Assembly (NCBI GenBank): GCA_964383325.1
Contig: CAYLGY010000009.1
Span: forward strand, 1 to 41,356
Direction: 5' to 3'
DNA length: 41,356 bases
From: CAYLGY01 sp964383325
GTDB lineage: Bacteria; Pseudomonadota; Alphaproteobacteria; Rhizobiales; Rhizobiaceae
The position numbers and the translations under genes are program-made. Below, piece by piece: positions 26,192 to 33,099 of this stretch. The notes beneath the pieces were generated by a model. It made no database searches and was not told where the DNA came from. It worked only from the letters and a program-made list of their open reading frames with translations. The stretch's first letter is position 1; every line of letters begins with the position of its first letter.

Positions 26192-26655
26192 TACCTCGCT
26201 CCCGGATAGTCAAGCATGCCAAGCATCTCGCCTCCAACAGGCCTTGCCGGCATGGTTGGCGCTTGTACCGCGTCAAGAACGACCTGCCTGTCAGGCAGGA
26301 TACCCGCGACATACCGCAACTCCGCTTCGTTCCGGTCATGTGCTTCGATGATCGCAGCCTCATGCCAGCCGCGGCGGCGGAGCGCAGCGATCCGCAAGGC
26401 GCCCCCTTCCAGCGCGATCAACAGCGCCACCAGCAACCCCAGGACAACCGCAAGCCCCTCCTGGCCAGGGACCATGGAAAGGCTGCCAAGGGCAAAGGAT
26501 ACCGCGAGCACAACAAACGCCTCCAGCCAGAGGCGATGCCAGAGCAGCCAGAGTACCGGAGCGAGAAAGGCCACGAAGACGAAGCGGTCAGGTACAAGCT
26601 GCGTCCGCACTGCGGCGGGGCCGCTGGCTGGCTCCATGGCAACATAGGTAGCCAT
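26191..26655 (-). CDS. DUF2628 small membrane protein
   Basis: 154 residues of unknown function. After a short N-terminus come two or three hydrophobic segments (FVFVAFLAPVLWLLWH, LEAFVVLAVSFALGSLSM, GLAVVLGLLVALLIALEG), then ALRRRGWHEAAIIEAHDRNEAE, the GW-containing stretch typical of DUF2628, and a hydrophilic tail. It lies inside the his operon between hisB (5-nt gap) and hisH (1-nt overlap). DUF2628 genes in this place are familiar in Rhizobiales. No histidine-pathway chemistry is evident, so a link to histidine synthesis is only suggested by position. Confidence 0.8.
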   Translation of the reverse strand: MATYVAMEPASGPAAVRTQLVPDRFVFVAFLAPVLWLLWHRLWLEAFVVLAVSFALGSLSMVPGQEGLAVVLGLLVALLIALEGGALRIAALRRRGWHEAAIIEAHDRNEAELRYVAGILPDRQVVLDAVQAPTMPARPVGGEMLGMLDYPGAR

Positions 26656-26660
26656 TGCCT

Positions 26661-27269
26661 TTACCCTCCCAACCGGCCTTTGGTTGAAGGAATGGCGCCC
26701 GCCATCCGCGAATCGGGCTCCAACGCCATTCGCAGCGCCCGCGCGACCGCCTTGAAACAGGTTTCCGCGATATGGTGGCCATTGTCTCCGTGGATATTGA
26801 CGACATGCAGCGTGATCCCGGCATGCTGGCTCAGCGCCTGGAAGAATTCCCGCACCAGCTCGCTGTCGAAACTGCCGATTTTCGAATGGGGAAATTCCAC
26901 CTTCCAGACTAGATAGGGCCGGCCCGATATATCCACCGCAGCCTTTGTCAGCGCCTCGTCCATGGCCAGGTCGATGGATGCATAGCGACGGATGCCGCTT
27001 CGGGCACCAAGCGCCGACGCGATTGCCTGGCCGAGCACGATACCCGTATCCTCAACCGTATGATGGTCATCGATATGCAGGTCGCCTGCTGCCTCGATGG
27101 TCATGTCGATGAGGGAATGCCGACAGAGCTGCTCCAGCATGTGGTCGAAAAACCCCACCCCTGTCGCGATGGAGGATATGCCCGCGCCGTCCAGATTCAC
27201 TTCGACTGCGATCCTGGTCTCGGCCGTGCTGCGCTCGACCCTGCCACGACGTTGTGCTTCTGCATTCAT
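26661..27269 (-). CDS. hisB: Imidazoleglycerol-phosphate dehydratase
   Basis: 202 residues from the ATG at 27269, with AGGAAG upstream. The frame stays open to 27425, but the extra residues have no counterpart in the family. It dehydrates imidazole glycerol phosphate. The manganese-binding motifs are DDHHTVEDTG and DNGHHIAE. It is a stand-alone dehydratase, not the HisB phosphatase fusion of enterics. It is first in the hisB-DUF2628-hisHAFE-coaA run and divergent from hslV across 190 nt. Confidence 0.97.
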   Translation of the reverse strand: MNAEAQRRGRVERSTAETRIAVEVNLDGAGISSIATGVGFFDHMLEQLCRHSLIDMTIEAAGDLHIDDHHTVEDTGIVLGQAIASALGARSGIRRYASIDLAMDEALTKAAVDISGRPYLVWKVEFPHSKIGSFDSELVREFFQALSQHAGITLHVVNIHGDNGHHIAETCFKAVARALRMALEPDSRMAGAIPSTKGRLGG

Positions 27270-27388
27270 TTCGCATCTTCCTGCATGGAACGCCTGCGTT
27301 CTAGAGCCTTTCATGATGAAATGGAACCGACAACTTGGCCGCAGGCGCGCTTCCGTGCGAAGCTTGGTATCTGGCGCGCATCTTGCAG

Positions 27389-27417
27389 TTGGAAATTGCG
27401 GCTTGCTTTCATACATA
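27389..27417 (+). promoter_or_regulatory. hslV: Candidate hslV promoter
   Basis: TTGGAA at 27389-27394 and TACATA at 27412-27417 are spaced by 17 nt, giving a start site near 27424, about 35 nt before hslV. Both boxes match the housekeeping consensus only in part. No convincing heat-shock sigma-32 element was recognised. Confidence 0.3.
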
Positions 27418-27459
27418 GGCTGCACACGGGTGACATGAACCCGATTTCAGGAGTTGCAG

Positions 27460-28011
27460 ATGTCCGACGGGAAACAGATGCATGCGACGACGATCGTCAC
27501 CGTGCGAAAGGGCGGCAAGGTAGTAATTGCCGGCGACGGGCAGGTTTCGGCCGGCCAAACCATCATGAAGAGCAATGTCCGCAAGGTCCGCCGCATCGGC
27601 AAGGATCAGTCTGTTCTGGCTGGCTTCGCCGGCGCGACAGCGGATGCATTCACCCTGCTGGAGCGGCTCGAGGCCAAGCTGGAGCAATATCCGGGCCAAT
27701 TGACACGCGCATGCGTGGAGCTGGCAAAGGACTGGCGCACCGACCGCTATCTGCGCCGCCTTGAAGCCATGATGCTGGTGGCAGATGCCGGTGTAAGCCT
27801 CACCTTGACCGGAAATGGTGATGTGCTCGAGCCGGAACATGGCGTCATGGCAATCGGATCGGGGGGCAATTTCGCCCTCGCCGCCGCCCGCGCCCTTTAC
27901 GATAGCGACCTGGATGCCGAGGCCATCGCCCGCAAGGCAATGCAGATCGCCTCCGAAATCTGCGTCTATACCAACAACAACATTGTGCTCGAGTCCATCG
28001 ATGCAAGCTGA
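27460..28011 (+). CDS. hslV: ATP-dependent protease proteolytic subunit HslV
   Basis: 183 residues from the ATG at 27460, which has AGGAG 6 nt upstream; an upstream in-frame TTG at 27454 lies too close to that site. HslV is the proteasome-beta-like peptidase of the HslUV complex. The catalytic N-terminal threonine is expected at Thr10 in HATTIVTVRKGGK, so the nine preceding residues would be a short propeptide removed on maturation. In E. coli only Met precedes it. Conserved parts include IAGDGQVS, GFAGATADAF and LAKDWRTDRYLRRLEAMM. hslU follows after 126 nt. Confidence 0.97.
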   Translation: MSDGKQMHATTIVTVRKGGKVVIAGDGQVSAGQTIMKSNVRKVRRIGKDQSVLAGFAGATADAFTLLERLEAKLEQYPGQLTRACVELAKDWRTDRYLRRLEAMMLVADAGVSLTLTGNGDVLEPEHGVMAIGSGGNFALAAARALYDSDLDAEAIARKAMQIASEICVYTNNNIVLESIDAS

Positions 28012-28137
28012 GCGGCTCCCGCGCCATCTTCCATTGGAGCCGAACAAAATTCGGGCCAGAAACGGTAGGATCGCGAGAGGAAGCCGCAATGCGGCGTTGC
28101 CGATGCAGTTCGAACCTCATCCAGAAGAGAAACAGAC

Positions 28138-29445
28138 ATGACCACCTTCACCCCGCGCGAAACCGTTTCAGAGCTTGATCGCTATATTATCGGCCAGAAA
28201 GAAGCCAAGCGGGCCGTCGCGATCGCGTTGCGCAATCGCTGGCGCCGGCAGCAGCTGGAAGGCCAGATGCGCGAGGAGGTCATGCCGAAGAACATCCTGA
28301 TGATCGGCCCGACCGGCGTTGGCAAAACGGAAATCGCGCGTCGCCTGGCGCGACTCGCCGGCGCTCCGTTCATCAAGGTTGAAGCTACCAAGTTCACAGA
28401 GGTGGGCTATGTGGGCCGCGATGTCGAGCAGATCATCCGCGACCTGGTTGAAGTGGCGATCAACCTCGTCAAGGAAAGGAAGCGCGAAGATGTACGCGCC
28501 CGAGCCCATATCAATGCGGAAGAGCGGGTTCTGGACGCGTTGGTCGGCAAGACGGCAAGCCCAGCAACGCGCGAGTCGTTCCGCCGCAAGCTGCGCGCAG
28601 GCGAGCTCGACGACAAGGAAATCGAGATCGAGGTTGCCGATACGGGCGGTATGCCGCATTTCGAGATCCCGGGCATGCCGGGCGCCAATATCAGCGTCGC
28701 CAACCTGAATGACCTGCTCGGAAAGGCGCTCGGCGGGCAACGCACGCGGCCCCGGAAAATGACGGTAAAGGATTCCTACGAGCATCTGATCGAGGATGAG
28801 GCCGACAAGCTGCTTGACCAGGAAGCCATCGTCGAGGAAGCGCTGGCGGTAACCCAGAATGACGGCATCGTCTTCCTCGACGAGATCGACAAGATCGCTG
28901 CGCGCGATGGCGGCCTTGGCGCCGGCGTCTCGCGCGAAGGCGTGCAGCGCGACCTGCTGCCTCTGGTCGAAGGCACGACAGTGGCAACCAAGTACGGACC
29001 GGTGAAGACGGATCATATCCTCTTCATTGCGTCGGGTGCATTCCACGTCGCCAAACCCTCCGACCTCTTGCCGGAACTGCAGGGCCGTCTGCCCATACGT
29101 GTCGAGCTCCGGGCGTTGGACAAGGACGATTTCCGCCGGATTCTGACGGAGACCGAAGCGAGCCTGATCAAGCAATATGTCGCCCTGATGCGTACGGAAG
29201 GCGTGGAGCTCGAATTTACGCCAGAGGCAATCGACAGCCTGGCCGGAATTGCCGTCGATCTCAACTCATCGGTCGAAAATATCGGCGCCAGGCGGCTGCA
29301 GACCGTCATGGAGCGCGTCCTGGACGACATCTCCTTCAACGCAAGCGAGATGTCGGGGCAAACGCAGGTCATCGATGCCGAATATGTGACGAAGAATGTC
29401 GGCAATCTCGCCAAGGATACGGACCTGTCCCGTTTTATTCTATGA
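28138..29445 (+). CDS. hslU: ATP-dependent unfoldase HslU
   Basis: 435 residues, the AAA+ ring that unfolds substrates for HslV. The Walker A loop is GPTGVGKT at residues 57-64, the pore motif GYVGRDVEQ follows, and Walker B is VFLDEIDKIAAR. The I-domain occupies about residues 110-230. The C-terminus ends SRFIL, the peptide that docks into HslV. The 126-nt gap after hslV contains no gene that I can support; some relatives carry an acetyltransferase there. Confidence 0.98.
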   Translation: MTTFTPRETVSELDRYIIGQKEAKRAVAIALRNRWRRQQLEGQMREEVMPKNILMIGPTGVGKTEIARRLARLAGAPFIKVEATKFTEVGYVGRDVEQIIRDLVEVAINLVKERKREDVRARAHINAEERVLDALVGKTASPATRESFRRKLRAGELDDKEIEIEVADTGGMPHFEIPGMPGANISVANLNDLLGKALGGQRTRPRKMTVKDSYEHLIEDEADKLLDQEAIVEEALAVTQNDGIVFLDEIDKIAARDGGLGAGVSREGVQRDLLPLVEGTTVATKYGPVKTDHILFIASGAFHVAKPSDLLPELQGRLPIRVELRALDKDDFRRILTETEASLIKQYVALMRTEGVELEFTPEAIDSLAGIAVDLNSSVENIGARRLQTVMERVLDDISFNASEMSGQTQVIDAEYVTKNVGNLAKDTDLSRFIL

Positions 29446-29516
29446 GAAAATCGTTATAAGGTGCGCGCGGAGGGCGGCATCGGCGACCGCCGGCATGGAC
29501 ATAGTCGGGCGAAATC

Positions 29517-30509
29517 TTGGCGGCAGTACTGTTCTTTCTGAATCGCGGTGTCCTGGCGATCATCGCGCTGATGATCTCCGGCGTCCTTCACGCCAACGGC
29601 GCCGGCATCCAGGCCGTGCCGCCCGGCAACCGCAATCTTGAACAGCCGGCAATCCCGGGCGCCTCGGCCCGGCGCACTGCCGCATTGCGGACGACATACG
29701 AGAACAAATACCAGCGCATCTATCGCCTGTTCGCAACCGATTCGAAATTGCGCAGCCGGATTGTCGAGACCGCCCGACTCTACCGGATCGATCCAATGCA
29801 TATCGTAGGCGCCATCGTGGGCGAGCATACCTATAATGTCGACGCCTATGACCGGCTGCAATCCTACTACATCAAGGCGATTTCCTATGTCAGCTCGAAT
29901 TTCAGCTTTGCCTATGGGGGCGAATCCATCGGCGCCTTCATCGAAAGGCCGCAATTCGACATTTGCGCCGGCTTCTCCGACACCTATGACTTGTGGACGT
30001 GCCGCGAACGGGTCTGGGACGAGCATTTCCGAGGCAGGACGGTAGAGGGCAAGGCCTTTCCGGACGACCGCTTTTCCTCGGTCTTTTTTCAGCCTTTCTA
30101 TGCTGGCCAGACCTTTGGACTTGGCCAGCTCAATCCGCTGACTGCGCTGCAAATGACTGGAATGGTGGCAGAAATCTCCGGGCAGCCAATCCTGTCGCAT
30201 CGCGATCCGCAGATGGTCTACCGCACGATCATGGACCCGGATCTGACCCTGCCCTATATCGCGGCAACATTGCGCAAGGCGATCGATGCCTATCGAGACG
30301 TCGCCGGTTTCGACATCTCCGGCAATCCGGGCATCACCGCAACCTTGTACAATCTCGGCAACCCGGAGCAGCGCGCCCGCTCCCTCGCCGCAGAGAACCG
30401 GCAACGCAGAAACTCGGGCTCCCCGCCCAGGTTGCCCCAGGAAAACTATTATGGCTGGCTGGTCAATGACCGGCTCGAGGAACTGCAGGCCTTGTTCAAA
30501 ACGCAGTGA
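29517..30509 (+). CDS. DUF1402 family exported protein, lysozyme-like motifs
   Basis: 330 residues if started at the TTG at 29517, which gives a complete signal-peptide-like N-terminus (LFFLNRGVLAIIALMISGVLHANG). A stop codon lies just upstream, and the first in-frame ATG (29571) would cut into the signal. It belongs to the DUF1402 family, often found after hslU in Rhizobiales. Its function is not established. Three features recall the transglycosylase/lysozyme fold: Glu103 in IVGAIVGEHTYN, GLGQLNPLTAL at 201-211, and ITATLYNLG ending at 281. It is therefore plausibly a periplasmic protein acting on peptidoglycan. Its last 14 nt overlap the convergent AsnC-domain gene. Confidence 0.8.
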   Translation: MAAVLFFLNRGVLAIIALMISGVLHANGAGIQAVPPGNRNLEQPAIPGASARRTAALRTTYENKYQRIYRLFATDSKLRSRIVETARLYRIDPMHIVGAIVGEHTYNVDAYDRLQSYYIKAISYVSSNFSFAYGGESIGAFIERPQFDICAGFSDTYDLWTCRERVWDEHFRGRTVEGKAFPDDRFSSVFFQPFYAGQTFGLGQLNPLTALQMTGMVAEISGQPILSHRDPQMVYRTIMDPDLTLPYIAATLRKAIDAYRDVAGFDISGNPGITATLYNLGNPEQRARSLAAENRQRRNSGSPPRLPQENYYGWLVNDRLEELQALFKTQ

Positions 30510-30732
30510 AGGTGATCGTCGTCAGCGAGCGAACGATGCCGGGAATATCCAGCACCCGCTCATTGATGAACTTGCCAATATCCTCATTCTCCTGGATGTA
30601 GATCTTGACCAGCAAGTCGAATTCACCACTTGTCGAATATAATTCGGACGCGATCTCCCTTCGAAAAATCTCGTCGGCGACCTCGTAGGTTTTGCCGGGA
30701 ATGCATTGAAGCTGCAGAAAAACGGGTTTCAT
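30496..30732 (-). CDS. Stand-alone AsnC/Lrp-type ligand-binding (RAM) domain protein
   Basis: 78 residues from the ATG at 30732, 6 nt after GGGAGG; the adjacent ATG at 30735 is too close to it. The whole protein is one alpha/beta ligand-binding domain of the Lrp/AsnC C-terminal type (KPVFLQLQCIPGK, YSTSGEFDLLVKIYI, VLDIPGIVRSLTT), with no DNA-binding helix-turn-helix. Such proteins form decamers or dimers that bind amino acids; their targets are mostly unknown. It is 15 nt downstream of maeB on the same strand, so probably co-transcribed. Its 3' end overlaps the DUF1402 gene by 14 nt in antisense. Confidence 0.87.
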   Translation of the reverse strand: MKPVFLQLQCIPGKTYEVADEIFRREIASELYSTSGEFDLLVKIYIQENEDIGKFINERVLDIPGIVRSLTTITFTAF

Positions 30733-30747
30733 CATCAGCCTCCCTGA

Positions 30748-33033
30748 TCAACGACCGGCGCCGTAAGCGGCGAGCGCGGCCATGTTGACGATCTCGGAAT
30801 CCTTTGCACTGAGCGGCACGATCTGCACGGACTTGTTGAGACCCACGAGGAGTGGGCCGATCACGGTCGATCCGCCCAGTTCCTGCAACATCTTGGTCGA
30901 GATCGACGCAGAGTGGAAGGCCGGCATGACCAGCACGTTTGCCGGTCCGGAAAGGCCGATGAACGGGTATTGCTCCATCAGCACCGGATCGAGGGCCACA
31001 TCTGCAGCCATTTCTCCGTCAAACTCGAAATCGACCCGGCGGCTCCTGAGGATCCTTACCGCCTCCTGTACCCGTTCCGACCTCTCGCCCGGAGGATGCC
31101 CGAAGGTGGAATAAGCCAGGAGCGCGACGCGCGGTTCATAGCCCATGCTGCGCGCCATTCCCGCCGCTTCTTCCGCAATGTCGGCAAGCTCCGTCGATGT
31201 TGGCATGTCATGTACTGCCGTATCGGCTACGAATACCGTCCGGCCACGGCAGAGTGCGATCGAGACGCCGATGACCCGGTGGCCTGGCCGGGCGTCGATG
31301 GCGCGCCGCACCTCGGCGAGCGCCGTCGAATAATTCCGGGTAACCCCGGTCACCATTCCATCGGCGTCGCCCAACGCCACCATGCAGGCGGAGAAATAAT
31401 TGCGGTCATTGTTGATCATCCGCTGGCAATCGCGGAAGAGGTATCCCTTGCGTTGCAAGCGCTCATACAGATAATCGGCATAAACCGAATTGCGATGCGA
31501 AAGGCGCGCATTGATCAGTTCGATGCCGGGCCGGTTGAGATCGATCCCGGCCTGTCGCGCTGTTTCGCGCATCTGATCGTCGCGGCCGACAAGAATCGCC
31601 GTGCCCAGATTCTGGCCGACAAAGGCGACGGCTGCACGCATGACCTGCTCTTCCTCGCCCTCGGCAAAGACGATGCGCTTCGGATGGCGTCGCACCCGAT
31701 CATGAATGCGTTGCAAAGTGGAAGCGATCGGATCGCGCCGCGCTGCAAGCTGGCGGGCATAGGCTTCGAGGTCCAGAATCGGCTTCTGCGCCACGCCGGA
31801 GTCCATTGCCGCCTTGGCCACGGCTACCGGCACCGATGAAATCAGCCGCGGATCGAAGGGCACGGGGATAATGTAATTTGGCCCGAAACGCGGCCGGCTG
31901 CCACGATACGCGGCGGCAGCGTCGTCCGGCACGTCCGAACGGGCGAGTTCGGCCAGCGCCTCGGCAGCAGCGATCTTCATGGCGTCGTTGATGGTGGTGG
32001 CACGAACATCGAGCGCGCCACGGAAGATATAGGGAAAACCGAGGACATTGTTGACCTGATTCGGATAGTCGGAACGCCCTGTCGCCATGATGGCATCGTC
32101 CCGCACTGCCGCCACTTCCTCGGGCGTGATCTCCGGATCCGGATTTGCCATGGCGAAGATGATCGGGTTCGGCGCCATCGACCTGACCATTTCCGCGGTA
32201 AGTGCTCCTTTCGCCGACAACCCGAAGAAGATGTCCGCCCCTTCCATCGCCTCGCCGAGCGTTCGCAGTTCGGTATCGACGGCATGCGCCGATTTCCACT
32301 GATTCATCCCGTCCTCGCGGTCACGATGGATGACGCCCTTGGTATCGCAGACGATCACGTTCTCCGGGCGAAAGCCGATTGCCTTGACCAGTTCCACGCA
32401 GGCAATGGCCGCGGCACCGGCACCATTGCAGACCAGGCGCGACTCATCGAGCGTGCGGCCGGTCAAATGCAGTGCATTGATGAGTCCGGCCACGGCGATG
32501 ATGGCGGTGCCGTGCTGATCGTCATGGAATACCGGGACATCCATGAGTTCTCGCAGCCGTTCCTCGATGATGAAGCAATCCGGGGCCTTGACGTCTTCCA
32601 GATTGATCCCGCCAAAAGAGGGTCCGAGATAACGAACGCAATTGATGAAGGCGTCGATGTCCGTCGTATCCACGCACAGATCGATGGCGTCTACATCGGC
32701 AAAGCGCTTGAACAGCACCGCCTTTCCTTCCATTACCGGCTTCGAAGCCAGTGCGCCGAGATCGCCAAGGCCCAGAATCGCCGTACCATTGCTGATGACT
32801 GCGACCATGTTCCCCTTGGTGGTGTAATCATAGGCTCGGGACGGATTTTCCGCGATGGCCCTGACGGTTGCAGCGACCCCGGGCGAATAGGCGAGAGAAA
32901 GATCCCGCTGTGTCGCCATTGGCTTGGTAGGCGAAATCTCGAGCTTGCCGGGCCTGCCGACGGCGTGGAACTCAAGCGCATCCTTCTCCATGAGCGCAGC
33001 TGACTCCCGATCCGCAGGCGCGATTTCTGCCAT
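30748..33033 (-). CDS. maeB: NADP-type malic enzyme with phosphotransacetylase-like C-terminal domain
   Basis: 761 residues from the ATG at 33033, which has GGGGAGG 7 nt upstream; the frame continues to 33093 without family similarity. The first about 430 residues are malic enzyme: SLAYSPGV, VDAIDLCVDTTDIDAF, GINLEDVKAPDCF, FHDDQHGTAII, and the Rossmann loop GAGAAAIACVEL. The remainder, from about residue 430, resembles phosphate acetyltransferase (RIVFAEGEEEQVMRAA, NVLVMPAFHSASISTKML) but is regulatory rather than known to be active. It decarboxylates malate to pyruvate, complementing pckA in C4-acid use. The cofactor cannot be fixed by eye: S. meliloti has both NAD- and NADP-dependent enzymes of this shape. 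Confidence 0.95.
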   Translation of the reverse strand: MAEIAPADRESAALMEKDALEFHAVGRPGKLEISPTKPMATQRDLSLAYSPGVAATVRAIAENPSRAYDYTTKGNMVAVISNGTAILGLGDLGALASKPVMEGKAVLFKRFADVDAIDLCVDTTDIDAFINCVRYLGPSFGGINLEDVKAPDCFIIEERLRELMDVPVFHDDQHGTAIIAVAGLINALHLTGRTLDESRLVCNGAGAAAIACVELVKAIGFRPENVIVCDTKGVIHRDREDGMNQWKSAHAVDTELRTLGEAMEGADIFFGLSAKGALTAEMVRSMAPNPIIFAMANPDPEITPEEVAAVRDDAIMATGRSDYPNQVNNVLGFPYIFRGALDVRATTINDAMKIAAAEALAELARSDVPDDAAAAYRGSRPRFGPNYIIPVPFDPRLISSVPVAVAKAAMDSGVAQKPILDLEAYARQLAARRDPIASTLQRIHDRVRRHPKRIVFAEGEEEQVMRAAVAFVGQNLGTAILVGRDDQMRETARQAGIDLNRPGIELINARLSHRNSVYADYLYERLQRKGYLFRDCQRMINNDRNYFSACMVALGDADGMVTGVTRNYSTALAEVRRAIDARPGHRVIGVSIALCRGRTVFVADTAVHDMPTSTELADIAEEAAGMARSMGYEPRVALLAYSTFGHPPGERSERVQEAVRILRSRRVDFEFDGEMAADVALDPVLMEQYPFIGLSGPANVLVMPAFHSASISTKMLQELGGSTVIGPLLVGLNKSVQIVPLSAKDSEIVNMAALAAYGAGR

Positions 33034-33099
33034 TTTCTTCCCTCCCCGGATCCCTGCCCGGTTTCGACATGTTGATAACCCGGCACATGCCATACAATT

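Noticed and set aside
27270..27425. In-frame N-terminal extension of hisB.
   Set aside because: It is unlike the family, and AGGAAG precedes the ATG at 27269.
28012..28137. A small gene between hslV and hslU (an acetyltransferase is found there in some relatives).
   Set aside because: The gap is 126 nt and the only frame through it is a shadow of hslV continuing into the gap without motifs.
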